Part shown: positions 15,965 to 25,560 of the stretch, one piece after another
How the letters are laid out: each line of letters opens with the position of its first letter
Position numbering within the stretch: position 1 is the stretch's first letter
NCBI GenBank assembly: GCA_004556565.1
Contig: SFGN01000038.1
Coordinates: 1 to 36,118 of the forward strand
Length of the DNA: 36,118 nt
Source of the DNA: Lachnospiraceae bacterium
Lineage (GTDB): Bacteria; Bacillota_A; Clostridia; Lachnospirales; Lachnospiraceae
Direction: 5' to 3'
Made by a program: the position numbers and the translations under genes
The notes under the pieces: generated by a model
Databases searched by the model: none
Seen by the model: the letters and a program-made list of their open reading frames with translations, nothing else
What the model was told of the DNA's origin: nothing

Positions 15965-17659
15965 ATGAAACAAAAATGGTGGCATGACAAAGTAGCATAT
16001 CAGATTTATCCAAAGAGCTTTTTAGATACCAACGGGGATGGTATCGGAGATTTGCGGGGAATAATTTCAAAACTGGATTATATAAAGAAACTGGGAATTG
16101 ATATTATCTGGCTGTCTCCTATCTACAAATCTCCTTTTGTAGATCAAGGCTATGACATAGCGGATTATTATGCGATAGCCGAAGAATTCGGAACGATGGA
16201 AGAATTCGACGAATTACTGTCAGAGGCAAAAAAACGGGATATGTATATTATCATGGATCTGGTCATCAATCACTGTTCTGATCAACATGAGTGGTTTCAG
16301 AAAGCACTGGCAGACCCCGAAGGAGAATATGCAGATTATTTTTATTTCCGGAAAGGAAAAAACGGAAATCCTCCCAGTAATTACCGCTCTTATTTTGGCG
16401 GCAGCTGCTGGGAACCTGTGCCGGGGACAGATAAATTTTATTTCCATATGTTTGCAAAAGAACAGCCGGATTTGAATTGGGAGAACCCAAAATTGAGACA
16501 GGAGCTCTACCGTATGATAAACTGGTGGATGGAAAAAGGAGTTGCAGGATTTCGCATTGATGCCATTATCAATATTAAAAAGAATCCTGACTTTCCTGAT
16601 TTCGAGCCGGACGGAAAGGATGGAATGGCCGGCTGTCAGAAAATGGTTGAAAGCGTTGATGGTGTAGGAGATCTTCTGGAGGACTTAAAGAAAAACACTT
16701 TTCAGAAATATGATGCATTTACCGTTGCAGAAGTATTTAGCATAAAACCGGGAGAACTGGAGCAGTTTATCGGGGAGGACGGACATTTTTCAACCATTTT
16801 TGATTTTAGTGCCCACTCCCTGAGCGAGGGAGATCTGGGATGGTATGATGCTCCGGATGTGGATTTTAAAAAATGGCGTGAAACTGTGATAAACGCCCAG
16901 CTTGAAATTCAAAAGCACGGTTTTGAGGCAAATATTATCGAGAACCACGATGAGCCAAGAGGTGTGTCACGGTTTTTGCCGGAATATGCCCGAACCCCTA
17001 GGGGAGCCAAGATGCTCGGAACAATCAGCGTTCTGTTCCGTGGAATACCATTTATCTTTCAGGGGCAGGAAATTGGTATGCAGAACGCAGTGTGGAATGA
17101 TATTGATGAATATGATGATATCAGCACCAAAGATCAGTACCATATTGCAAGAGAAGCCGGACTTTCCAATGAAGAGGCATTAGAAGTCTGCGGCAGGATG
17201 AGCCGTGACAACGGAAGAACTCCGGTACAATGGAATGATAATGAAAATGCAGGATTTACCACAGGAACTCCATGGCTCAAAGTAAATCCGAATTATAAAG
17301 AAATCAACGTGGAAAGCCAGGAAAATGATGCTGAGTCGGTATTGAATTATTACCGCGGACTGGTTGCAGTACGTAAGTCCTCGGAATACAAGGAAGTATT
17401 CACATATGGCAGTTATATCCCGGTTTATGAAAATACGCAAACAATCATGGCATATTACCGCGTAAATGCAGATAAACGGATATTAGTAGCCGCCAATTTC
17501 GGACAAGATGAAATAGAATTAAGGCTGGAATATCCCGCAAAAAACGTCATTTTATCAAACCGGGAAAGCGCATCCAAAGAAAGAGTGAACATCCCCGGAC
17601 AAGTTCTTAAACTTGGAAGCTGCGAAGTGATTGTTCTTGAATGTGAACATACTGTATGA
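15965..17659 (+). CDS. GH13 alpha-glucosidase
   Basis: This 564-residue cytosolic glycoside hydrolase of the oligo-1,6-glucosidase/alpha-glucosidase group releases glucose from short alpha-glucans. The barrel opens with WWHDKVAYQIYPKSF and the calcium loop DTNGDGIGD (residues 21-29). Catalytic residues are Asp199 (GFRIDAI), Glu256 (TVAEVF) and Asp329 (ENHDEPR), with QPDLNWENP also present. The residue after the nucleophile is Ala; in this family Val at that place goes with alpha-1,6 (isomaltose) preference, so alpha-1,4 or mixed use is more likely here. There is no signal peptide. AGGAG precedes the ATG. It is divergent from an AraC regulator and followed by a sugar acetyltransferase, suggesting a small maltose-type sugar unit without its own transporter in view. 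Confidence 0.93.
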   Translation: MKQKWWHDKVAYQIYPKSFLDTNGDGIGDLRGIISKLDYIKKLGIDIIWLSPIYKSPFVDQGYDIADYYAIAEEFGTMEEFDELLSEAKKRDMYIIMDLVINHCSDQHEWFQKALADPEGEYADYFYFRKGKNGNPPSNYRSYFGGSCWEPVPGTDKFYFHMFAKEQPDLNWENPKLRQELYRMINWWMEKGVAGFRIDAIINIKKNPDFPDFEPDGKDGMAGCQKMVESVDGVGDLLEDLKKNTFQKYDAFTVAEVFSIKPGELEQFIGEDGHFSTIFDFSAHSLSEGDLGWYDAPDVDFKKWRETVINAQLEIQKHGFEANIIENHDEPRGVSRFLPEYARTPRGAKMLGTISVLFRGIPFIFQGQEIGMQNAVWNDIDEYDDISTKDQYHIAREAGLSNEEALEVCGRMSRDNGRTPVQWNDNENAGFTTGTPWLKVNPNYKEINVESQENDAESVLNYYRGLVAVRKSSEYKEVFTYGSYIPVYENTQTIMAYYRVNADKRILVAANFGQDEIELRLEYPAKNVILSNRESASKERVNIPGQVLKLGSCEVIVLECEHTV

Positions 17660-17740
17660 TTGCAAAGATCGTAAAATCTTTGCAGAGGGCTTGAAAAAAG
17701 AAAGAGTAAATTAACAATAATGAGATTGGAGAGAGAAAAC

Positions 17741-18370
17741 ATGACAAATAAAGAAAGAAGAGATGCAGGGCTGGCTTATATCTCAGACGACAGCGTATTT
17801 GAAGAACAAAAGGTATGCAGAAAAATTTTGCAGAAATTAAATTTTATGGATCGTTCTGATTTTGAGGGAATAGGACAGATAGTAAAAGAACTTTTAGGCA
17901 AATCAGATGGAGCCTTCATCAACCCACCGTTTTACTGCGATTACGGGAAGCATATTGAAGTAGGAAAAAACTTCTATGCTAATTATAACTGTACACTTTT
18001 GGATGTTGCTAAAATCAAGATTGGCGATAACTGCCAGTTGGCTCCAAATGTAGCGATTTACACAGCCGGTCATCCTGTCCATCCGGTCAGCCGCAATTCT
18101 GGTTATGAGTATGGTAAAGAGGTGACACTGGGGGATAATGTTTGGATTGGCGGAAATACAGTAGTCTGCCCCGGAGTACATATCGGCAGCAATGTAGTCA
18201 TCGGAGCCGGCAGCGTGGTGACAAAAGATATTCCGGACTGGTGCATTGCGGCAGGAAATCCATGCAAAGTTATCCGCAAGATTACAGATGCCGATAAAAA
18301 GAAATTATTCCACGATGAAGAAATCGACGATGAGGCATGGAGTAATATCATGGCACGGATGGAGTTTTAA
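17741..18370 (+). CDS. Sugar O-acetyltransferase, maltose/galactoside type
   Basis: This 209-residue member of the left-handed beta-helix (hexapeptide repeat) acetyltransferases, related to Maa and LacA/NodL, transfers acetyl from acetyl-CoA to a sugar hydroxyl. The N-terminal helical Mac domain (RRDAGLAYISDDSVFEEQKV) precedes the beta-helix with FYCDYGKHIEVGKNFYANYN, the catalytic histidine in AGHPVHP, GDNVWIGGNTVVCPGV and GAGSVVTKDIPDW, ending in AAGNPCKVIRKI. The ATG at 17741 has GGAGAGAG five bases before it; the in-frame ATG at 17720 has none. It is 81 bases behind the alpha-glucosidase on the same strand. The likely role is acetylation of maltose-like sugars that are not used, as for the E. 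coli enzymes. Confidence 0.92.
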   Translation: MTNKERRDAGLAYISDDSVFEEQKVCRKILQKLNFMDRSDFEGIGQIVKELLGKSDGAFINPPFYCDYGKHIEVGKNFYANYNCTLLDVAKIKIGDNCQLAPNVAIYTAGHPVHPVSRNSGYEYGKEVTLGDNVWIGGNTVVCPGVHIGSNVVIGAGSVVTKDIPDWCIAAGNPCKVIRKITDADKKKLFHDEEIDDEAWSNIMARMEF

Positions 18371-18383
18371 TATTTTAAAAGCA

Positions 18384-18420
18384 GCGCCGGCAAGCGGGGA
18401 ATTTCCCGCCATGCCGACGC
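18384..18420. terminator. Bidirectional terminator between convergent genes
   Basis: GCGCCGGCAAGCGGGG (18384-18399) and CCCGCCATGCCGACGC (18405-18420) form a GC-rich stem with two mismatches. It is located 13 bases after the acetyltransferase stop and 38 bases from the stop of the convergent giant gene. On the minus strand a CTTTT tract follows. Confidence 0.65.
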
Positions 18421-18458
18421 CAATATGATTCTGTGTCTGATTTTTATTTTTCAGCACA

Positions 18459-21400
18459 TTATTCTACATTTTCTGTGTAGCGGCTGATGATCGTCGCACA
18501 CTCCGCACGGTATGTGCTTCCCTGTGGTTCCAGAGCTTTTTCTTCCCCTTTTCCTGTAATGATTTCTTTCGCCACGCACCATTCGAGTGCTTCGACTGCA
18601 TATGCCTGTACATTTTCATCATCCGGGAAGGAAGCAAGTGATTTGCGTTCACTCGTGTTCTGTCCTTCGTAGTTTGCGTAACGGAACATCATGACTGCCA
18701 TCTGTTCACGGGTGATCGGGTCATTTGGTCCGAACAGCCCTGTATCTGTATAACCTGTTACAATCTGATTCTGAGCTGCCCATATGACTGCATCACTATA
18801 GAAATGTCCGTCCTTCACATCCGGAAACCTGTCTTCAAAAATGACTTCCGGCTCGCCTTCCATGCGGTACAGAATCACTGCAAACTGCGCCCTTACCAGA
18901 TTATTACCTGGTCCGAAAACAGTGGTTTCCAGACCGGTCATAAGTTCCTTTACATATACATCATACACATAATCATAGAACCAGTCGCCTTCTTTTACAT
19001 CTTCATACGGAAGTTCCAAAAGAGGATCATCCGGATTTTCATCTCCCGGCTCATCTGCGTCACGCTGTACATTTACATAATATACGTTTGTTCTGGAAAG
19101 ACCGCCGTTTTCGTCTGTAATCTCAGCATACCAGCCATTTATGCCTTCTTCCGCATCTTTCCACTCATAGACTGCCGGTGTATTGCTCTCTACATTTTCC
19201 ACTGTTCCGATCACATCATTTTTATAAACATTGACATCCAGACCGATTGTCTCAAGAGTCTTTGCCTGAGGAACGATTCCCAGATCCGCAAATGTGATTT
19301 CAAATGATTCGTCATCATTAAGGTTTGCGCCCTCGATGCTGTATTCATTTCCGATATTCGGTTCTGCAGAAGGCTTTGCATCGTAATCGCCGTAGTTATC
19401 CAGTTCCGTTCCGCCGTGTGACGGTGAGAAGGTACGGATGATAATCCTGCCGTTTCCATTGCCGTCATCAAGGTCAAAGTGCATCAGCCTCATATAGCCT
19501 GCGCCGCCCTCAATCAGTCCCTGATAGTCGAACAGCATATTGTATACTTTTCTCTCTGTGCCATCCGCGTTGGTAAATGTATCAATGGTTGTTTTTGCAT
19601 TATGATAATGTCCGGACAAAACCATGCATACATTTTCATTGACAGCTACAACCTCGTCGTGAATGCGCTGCGGTTCTTCTCCCAGACCGCCGCTTGCAAG
19701 CAGATATTCGTGGAAATTTAAGATTGCCTTGCGCTCCGGATACTGTGCCAGCACTTCATTCATCCATGCAATTTCTTCATCACCGACTCCCCATCCCATA
19801 TAGACCATGATGAAGTCGATTCCGCCAACGGTAATCAGATCGTAATGTCCGCGGTTATCTTTGTAGCTTCCGCCGTACCATGCGTTCGAGGAATAACGGG
19901 ATTCGCCAAAGTACTGTACATAATTCGTGTAATCTCCATTCAGATGTCCTACATCATGATTTCCTGCCAGAATACCATATGGGAATCCTGCCGCATCCAG
20001 CATTTTGTATGCCGCGTCAGCCTGTTCCCATTCAGTTGTATTCGGCTCATCGTCAATGATATCACCGTCGTGGAACAGATACTGGATATTCATTCTTTCA
20101 CGGTTTCCAAGCAGCCAGTTATGGATATTTAACTGATGCTGGTATACTCCGTCTACATCCTTGTCCTGATTTCCTTCGTAATCTTCATTGTAATACTGAG
20201 TATCGCTCTCCACCGCAAACGTAAAATCATACTCTGACCGCGGCGTGTCATTTTCATTCGCGGTCTCAGCATTGGGCGTAACATTGATGCCAAATGCTGC
20301 TATCTCTGCAGCTTCATCCGGATACTGTTCCGGTGTATAGCCTTCACCGTTCTGCACGATGACCCTGACGCTGCCGTCCGCAAGATGATCTTTCAGAATC
20401 ACTTCTCCGGTCAGTGTCATGTTTTCACCGTCGGTTGTCTGTTCTGCCGCCAGCTTCTCCCATGTGCCGGAAACAACATTATACACATACATAAATGTCT
20501 TCGCATTGTTGCTTGTGCCGGACCATTTTACAGAAATCACCGTATCTTCACTCACCGTATCATCCAAGGCAATTTGGAAGCTGTCATACGGGAAACCATT
20601 TCCGGTGCTCTGCTCAAATGCTTTCTCTATCGATCCGCTCTGATTGCTGACGCCGCTGTCAATCGTAATGTTTGAATCTTCCAGCTCATAGCGCTCACCT
20701 TTCTTGAAGGTAACGGTCATTTCATCATTACTCGGGTCCGCAGCTTTCACAAAAAGCGTAGGATTTCCCTTAACATCCGCCCCATTTTCCGGAGAAACTT
20801 CCGCATCGATATCCGCGGATTCCTTCGGTGTCGTGAAGTAGATTTCTTTCTCAGAAGAATTGCCCACCTCATCACGGGCTGCAATTTTTAATACATGTTC
20901 TCCCGCCCGCATTTCCAGTGCCCGGAATTCATACGGTACGGAAATCGTCTTACCATCCAGAAGCACAACGGAAGTTACATTTTCACTGATTGCATCTGCA
21001 GCATTCACTTCGATCGTTCCGCTGTGATATTCCTTGCCGTCCTCCATGTTTGTCGTAATCTCCGGCGGTGTGTTGTCAACTTTTACTGTAACCTGTTCGC
21101 TTCCATTGGAGATGATATGCTCTCCGTCCGTTACGTCCGTCGTGTTCCACAGATAACGGACGGCCTCAAAATCACTGTCCTCCATCCGGAATGTGACATA
21201 AAGGATTTCATACTTGGAGGTACCGTCTCCCATGAAAATATCTGACTGCTGTGTCGCAACTGCTACATCTACCATCGGAACATTATCCATGTTCTCATGC
21301 TCTACTGCGCCGAGTCCTTTTTTCGCCCGGTAAGAAACCGGAATTAATGTTCTTCCGTTAGGAAGCACCATACGAATGTTGCGGATCGTAAAGTCGTCAT

Positions 21401-23057
21401 TGTTTTCAATATTGTGCTCCAGCACATTTGCCTTATTTCCTGCATGGAATTCGACGGTGATCGTCTTTGAGTTCACATCAAATTTTTCCGCATTGATATC
21501 ATAAACATAGGTCGCAACAGTGTCATAAGTACCTTCGTTGAAAATGCCGACCACATCGCCGTCCACCGCAACTGCATTTTTAAAGAATACATCTGTATCT
21601 GTCGCCTCAAATGCAATCTTTCCGCATCCGTTGATTGACTTCACTGTCTGATCTGAGATGTCTGTTCCGTCAATCAGAAGCCGGCTGCCATATGCGATTA
21701 CCTGCTGACTGTCCGTAATCATATCTCCGTCTTTTAAGTTCAGACTTCCCAAAACCGATACATCCGTGTTATAAACTGTCTTTTCTTCTGTCGTTACAAC
21801 AGAAAATCCGTCACTTACTTCAAAATAATATGTATAGCTTTTCTTATTCAGCAGGTCTATGTTATTCAATGTTTTTTCAAAATTGTTTTCCCCGCTATGT
21901 GTCAGATTATAGCGCTCATAACTCTCCTGTGCATTATACTTCAGATAAAGCGCAACTGTTTTTACACATGCTCCCGCGGGAACAGCTTCCAGCGTAAATG
22001 TAAAGGATTCTGTCTCATTGTCAAACGTCTCCGCCGTACCGTCTGTCAAAGCCGGCTGACCGGATGGTTGTTGTAGGACTGCCGGGCTGACCGGCTTCTC
22101 TGTATCTGTCAGGATACCCGGAGTCGGCGTCGCTGTATCGGATGTCATTACCGTCGTAAATTCTCCGTCTATATACTGACTCTGGCAGGTAATTGATTTA
22201 TCCGCGTTGGTGTTATCCGCACCGTTATCATTGTAAATGACAGAATCTACGGTATCTCCTACGTTGGTACAGATGCGAAGTCCTCTTCTTCCGGAATTTG
22301 CCATGCCGCCATTGAAAAGCTGGATTAACTGATCATCCGTCAAGTCTGTACCGAATTTCTGATTGAAATCCGCTGTTGTCAGCTCATTATTCGGACCATT
22401 CTTAATCCAGAATACCAAAGTCCCGCCTGCTTCAAGTTCTTTATCGTCCGTCTCCCACCACAGGGTATTCACTCCCGTATCAGGATAAACATAGTACAAA
22501 CGATAATCCTTCAGATTGATAGTACTGTCTGAATTATTGCAGATTTCAATGAATTCATAGGCATCTGAGCCGCCCAGATTGGAGCTGTCCGGCAAAAGCT
22601 CTGTAATCGCAAGCACAGGTGCTCCCTCTGCCGTAATCTCCGGTGTGTCAGGCGTCTCTTCCTGCGTCTCAGGGTTCTCCGGTGATTCCGGTTCGGTATA
22701 TTCACCGATAGCTTCTGTGTTTCCTGCATTTTTAATCCACACAAGTATACTGGAATCAGCCGGTACAACACAGTTGTCCGGGGTCCATATGGTCTGTTTG
22801 CTGCCGTTAATATAGATAATGTCGTAATTATCCATATCCACGTCCGAAGAACTGATATTTGTCACCTCAAAATATTCATATGCGTCTGCACCATTCAGGT
22901 TGTCCGTATTCGGCACCACCTCTGTAATCAGGATCGGTGAACTGATTTTCGGATTTGTCTCCTCTGTGTCTGCCGCCAGTGTCTGAATGCCGCCGGAAGT
23001 CACAGACAGAAGTGCCGCCAGACCGGCCGCCGCCCATCTTATTCCTTTCTTTTTCAT
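18459..23057 (-). CDS. Giant secreted lamin-tail, metallophosphoesterase and SLH-anchored protein
   Basis: This 1532-residue protein starts with a signal peptide (MKKKGIRWAAAGLAALLSV, cleavage near TLAAD). Then come two lamin-tail domains, about residues 40-125 (ILITEVVPNTDNLNGADAYE) and 145-290 (LAITELLPDSSNLGGSDAYE), joined by a Pro/Glu/Thr-rich linker. A long Ig-like/bacterial surface region follows to about 930. A calcineurin-like metallophosphoesterase domain lies at about 940-1215 (SDTQYY, HDGDIIDD, AGNHDVGH, NFHEYLL, SGHYHNA). Three SLH repeats lie at about 1346-1532. The ATG at 23057 has GGAGG five bases before it. SLH repeats hold it on the wall, so the phosphoesterase acts outside the cell on a phosphate ester that is not known. 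In the first metal motif the usual His (DxH) is Gln (SDTQ). It is monocistronic. Confidence 0.9.
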   Translation of the reverse strand: MKKKGIRWAAAGLAALLSVTSGGIQTLAADTEETNPKISSPILITEVVPNTDNLNGADAYEYFEVTNISSSDVDMDNYDIIYINGSKQTIWTPDNCVVPADSSILVWIKNAGNTEAIGEYTEPESPENPETQEETPDTPEITAEGAPVLAITELLPDSSNLGGSDAYEFIEICNNSDSTINLKDYRLYYVYPDTGVNTLWWETDDKELEAGGTLVFWIKNGPNNELTTADFNQKFGTDLTDDQLIQLFNGGMANSGRRGLRICTNVGDTVDSVIYNDNGADNTNADKSITCQSQYIDGEFTTVMTSDTATPTPGILTDTEKPVSPAVLQQPSGQPALTDGTAETFDNETESFTFTLEAVPAGACVKTVALYLKYNAQESYERYNLTHSGENNFEKTLNNIDLLNKKSYTYYFEVSDGFSVVTTEEKTVYNTDVSVLGSLNLKDGDMITDSQQVIAYGSRLLIDGTDISDQTVKSINGCGKIAFEATDTDVFFKNAVAVDGDVVGIFNEGTYDTVATYVYDINAEKFDVNSKTITVEFHAGNKANVLEHNIENNDDFTIRNIRMVLPNGRTLIPVSYRAKKGLGAVEHENMDNVPMVDVAVATQQSDIFMGDGTSKYEILYVTFRMEDSDFEAVRYLWNTTDVTDGEHIISNGSEQVTVKVDNTPPEITTNMEDGKEYHSGTIEVNAADAISENVTSVVLLDGKTISVPYEFRALEMRAGEHVLKIAARDEVGNSSEKEIYFTTPKESADIDAEVSPENGADVKGNPTLFVKAADPSNDEMTVTFKKGERYELEDSNITIDSGVSNQSGSIEKAFEQSTGNGFPYDSFQIALDDTVSEDTVISVKWSGTSNNAKTFMYVYNVVSGTWEKLAAEQTTDGENMTLTGEVILKDHLADGSVRVIVQNGEGYTPEQYPDEAAEIAAFGINVTPNAETANENDTPRSEYDFTFAVESDTQYYNEDYEGNQDKDVDGVYQHQLNIHNWLLGNRERMNIQYLFHDGDIIDDEPNTTEWEQADAAYKMLDAAGFPYGILAGNHDVGHLNGDYTNYVQYFGESRYSSNAWYGGSYKDNRGHYDLITVGGIDFIMVYMGWGVGDEEIAWMNEVLAQYPERKAILNFHEYLLASGGLGEEPQRIHDEVVAVNENVCMVLSGHYHNAKTTIDTFTNADGTERKVYNMLFDYQGLIEGGAGYMRLMHFDLDDGNGNGRIIIRTFSPSHGGTELDNYGDYDAKPSAEPNIGNEYSIEGANLNDDESFEITFADLGIVPQAKTLETIGLDVNVYKNDVIGTVENVESNTPAVYEWKDAEEGINGWYAEITDENGGLSRTNVYYVNVQRDADEPGDENPDDPLLELPYEDVKEGDWFYDYVYDVYVKELMTGLETTVFGPGNNLVRAQFAVILYRMEGEPEVIFEDRFPDVKDGHFYSDAVIWAAQNQIVTGYTDTGLFGPNDPITREQMAVMMFRYANYEGQNTSERKSLASFPDDENVQAYAVEALEWCVAKEIITGKGEEKALEPQGSTYRAECATIISRYTENVE

Positions 23058-23183
23058 ACTTACCTCCATCATTAAAACTTTTTGTTACATGATAAAGGTA
23101 GCATTTTAACCAAAACAGCTTCCACCATCCATCCGTTAACTGTAATTTAAAAACTTGTAAAGTGATTTTTGTTAATTTAAAAC

Positions 23184-23204
23184 AATGTCCGTTTTGATGA
23201 CATT
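23184..23204 (-). terminator. Weak hairpin after the MATE remnant
   Basis: On the minus strand AATGTC and GACATT pair around a 9-base loop and are followed by GTTTT. It is 4 bases after the stop of the MATE pseudogene. The stem is short, so this is a low-confidence terminator. Confidence 0.4.
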
Positions 23205-23207
23205 ATC

Positions 23208-24028
23208 TCAGTTTTTTATGTAGCTGTTTAATCTAAGGAGAGCATATATGACAGCCGTAATTTCAGATATCCAGAACGCATACCATACATAATTTATGCC
23301 AAAACATCTGCTGAGCAGCCAGACAGACGGAAGCAGGATTATGAGCTGGCGTATCGCAGTTCCTGTCATATTGACCATACCATTTCCAAAACCGGATATC
23401 AGGTAGCCTGTTACCATAGTGACCGCGGCAAAAAGAATAGTCGGTGCAATAATCCTCAGTGCAGGAATGCCGATCTGCATCATGCCGGCCCCTGCTTTGA
23501 AATATGCCAGCAACATTCCCGGCACACTTTCAAAAATTACGACTCCCACACAGGCAATTACTGCCGCAAATCCCAGGCTCACCCTGCAGGTATCCTTCAC
23601 ACGTTTCCAGTTCTTTGCCCCTGTATTAAACCCGATGATCGGCAGCGCTCCCTGCCCCAGCCCGTTCATTGGCATAAACACAAAATTCTGGAGCTTAAAA
23701 TATACACCAAAAAAGGCGACCGCCGTATCAGAATAGAATCCCAGGATCAAATTCATACCGGCTACCATGATGCTGCTGAAGGCTTGTGTCAGGATAGTAG
23801 ATGCCCCGACTTTATAGATGGCAATGAGGTCATCGTTGTGAAAATGTAATTGTTTCCAGACAAAATGGATTTCTTTATTCTGCACATAATGCAGGGCCAG
23901 TCCGATAAGCGCGGCCGCCCATTGTCCGATTACTGTACCAGCATAGACACCATGATTGGAAAAGACATGGATACCACCAGCTTCGGCACGGGCATTATTC
24001 CCATCTTATTTTCTTTTTGCATCATCAT
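23208..24028 (-). pseudogene. MATE-family efflux transporter, internal deletion
   Basis: The N-terminus is intact (ribosome binding site AGGAAAGG; ATG at 24028; MQKENKMGIMPVPKLVVSMS, then FPIMVSMLVQ), the start of the first helix of a MATE multidrug/Na+ antiporter. It runs straight into a TAA at 23930-23932. In another frame the same bases read GTVIGQWAAALIGLALHYVQ, the middle of a MATE protein, and continue intact to the C-terminus at 23208 (GAGMMQIGIPALRIIAPTIL and so on). About 170 residues of the usual 440-450 are absent, so an internal deletion has fused helix 1 to roughly helix 5 out of frame. The 225-residue open frame starting at 23885 would lack half the transporter and is unlikely to work. 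Confidence 0.88.
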
Positions 24029-24052
24029 TCCTACCTTTCCTGTAATAAAAAG

Positions 24053-24085
24053 AAAATTCCAAAGACCTTATGGCTTTTGAATTTT
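24053..24085 (-). terminator. Terminator of the hydE-HD-tcdA gene run
   Basis: On the minus strand AAAATTCAAAAG and CTTTGGAATTTT pair over 12 positions with one mismatch around a 9-base loop, followed by CTTTTT. It lies 8 bases after the tcdA stop. Confidence 0.8.
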
Positions 24086-24092
24086 TTCCATA

Positions 24093-24863
24093 TTACGAGG
24101 CATTTGCAGGAAGTTTTGTTAAATCTTTGATTACCTCACCTGCAATGATCAGCCCCACCACCGACGGCACAAACGCATTTGAACCGGGAATATCCCTGCG
24201 CTCCGTACATTTATGCACCGTGCCCGGAGGACAGATGCAGTGATTTCTGCAGCTGATTGCCATATCTTCGATCGGTCGGATTGGTTTTTCTTTAGAATAA
24301 ACCACTTTCAGGTGTCTTATATTGCGCTTTTTCAATTCCCGGCGCATCACTTTAGCCAGCGGGCATACGGATGTCTCATAAATATCAGCCACTTCAAACA
24401 TCGCCGGGTTGATTTTGTTTCCCGCTCCCATACTGCTGATAATCGGAATCCCTGCACTTTCCGCCTCTAAAACAAGCTGAATCTTTGCCGTTACGGTATC
24501 TACGGCATCTACCACGTAAGAGTACCGGCTGAAATCGAATTCATCCTTCGTTTCCGGAAGGTAAAAACATTTATGTGTATTTACAATGACGTCCGGATTA
24601 ATGTCCAGAATCCGTTCTTTCATAACATCCACTTTATATTTGCCGACAGTTTTTCTGGTCGCTATGATCTGCCGGTTAAGATTGGTCAGACACACCTTAT
24701 CATCATCTATCAGGTCAATTGCACCTACTCCGCTTCTTACCAGCGCTTCTACTGTATACCCTCCGACACCGCCGATTCCGAACACGGCTACTCTTGAATT
24801 ATTTAATTTCTGCATTGCCTCTTTACCAAACAGCAATTCCGTTCTCGCAAACTGATTCAACAT
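24093..24863 (-). CDS. tcdA: tRNA threonylcarbamoyladenosine dehydratase (ThiF/MoeB-like)
   Basis: This 256-residue E1-like enzyme uses ATP to cyclise the t6A modification at position 37 of tRNAs to ct6A. It has the Rossmann ATP site VFGIGGVGGYTVEAL (glycines at 29-35), the ubiquitin-activating-like arginine/asparagine block DDDKVCLTNLNRQI, and the TcdA-type SSMGAGNKINPAMFEVADIY and KVVYSKEKP. It lacks the long C-terminal helix of some E. coli-type members; 256 residues is normal for Firmicutes. It is last in a minus-strand run with the HD hydrolase and hydE, 26 bases behind the former. No functional link between the three is evident. Confidence 0.9.
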   Translation of the reverse strand: MLNQFARTELLFGKEAMQKLNNSRVAVFGIGGVGGYTVEALVRSGVGAIDLIDDDKVCLTNLNRQIIATRKTVGKYKVDVMKERILDINPDVIVNTHKCFYLPETKDEFDFSRYSYVVDAVDTVTAKIQLVLEAESAGIPIISSMGAGNKINPAMFEVADIYETSVCPLAKVMRRELKKRNIRHLKVVYSKEKPIRPIEDMAISCRNHCICPPGTVHKCTERRDIPGSNAFVPSVVGLIIAGEVIKDLTKLPANAS

Positions 24864-24889
24864 TTTACTTTTTTCTTCCTTATTATATT

Positions 24890-25492
24890 TTATTCTTCTT
24901 TCTCAAATCCTTCTTTTTCCATTGCTTCCTGAATTTCCGCTTCACAGGAACGCATTGCATAAATCGTTTTCTGGATCAAATCATTCAAATCCCATCCCAA
25001 CATATCTGCGCCATGCTGTATAACTTCCCTGGAACAGCCTGCCGCAAAATTGGCACTTTTATATTTCTTTTTTACAGATTTCACTTCCATGTCCTGAACA
25101 CTTTTTGACGGGCGCATAAGTGCGGCCGCTCCAATCAGCCCTGTCAGTTCATCTGCCGCGTATAACACTTTTTCCATCTCATGCTCAGGCTTTACATCCA
25201 CCGTCAGGTCGTATCCATGGCTGCACACCGCATGGATGATATCTTCCCCAACCCCTGCGTTTCTTAAGAGTTCCGGTGCTTTGACGCAATGTTCTTCAGG
25301 ATATTGCTCAAAATCGATATCGTGAAGTAATCCGACGATACCCCAGTATTCCGCATCCTGCCCATATCCCAGTTCATTTGCATACCATTTCATGACCCCT
25401 TCCACTGTCAGCGCATGCTGAATATGAAACCGGTCCTGATTATATTGTTTTAACAAATCAAATGCTTCTTCTCTTGATATATGTTTGTCCAT
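24890..25492 (-). CDS. HD-domain hydrolase
   Basis: This 200-residue protein is a single HD phosphohydrolase domain. It has HALTVEGVMKWYANELG (first metal His), LLHDID with the HD pair at residues 57-58, EEHCVKAPELLRNAG, the SHGYD histidine, and AADELTGLIGAAALMRPSK with the last Asp. These residues hold a divalent metal pair and act on nucleotide or other phosphate esters. The fold is widely annotated as HDIG-domain or predicted hydrolase in Clostridia, with no proven substrate. It is 68 bases downstream of hydE on the same strand. The domain is certain; the substrate is unknown. Confidence 0.85.
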   Translation of the reverse strand: MDKHISREEAFDLLKQYNQDRFHIQHALTVEGVMKWYANELGYGQDAEYWGIVGLLHDIDFEQYPEEHCVKAPELLRNAGVGEDIIHAVCSHGYDLTVDVKPEHEMEKVLYAADELTGLIGAAALMRPSKSVQDMEVKSVKKKYKSANFAAGCSREVIQHGADMLGWDLNDLIQKTIYAMRSCEAEIQEAMEKEGFEKEE

Positions 25493-25560
25493 GATTCATT
25501 TCTCCTTGCCATAAAAATTGTTGCCATAGATATTATTATAGCTATTTTCACAATAGATAT

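Noticed and set aside
18804..19307. 167-residue plus-strand frame opposite the giant SLH protein
   Set aside because: Antisense to SLH-repeat codons; no start signals and no recognisable domain.
23105..23170. Possible Pho box upstream of the wall-anchored phosphoesterase
   Set aside because: TTAACA, TTTACA and ATTACA words are present but 14-15 bases apart, not at the 11-base period of a PhoP site.
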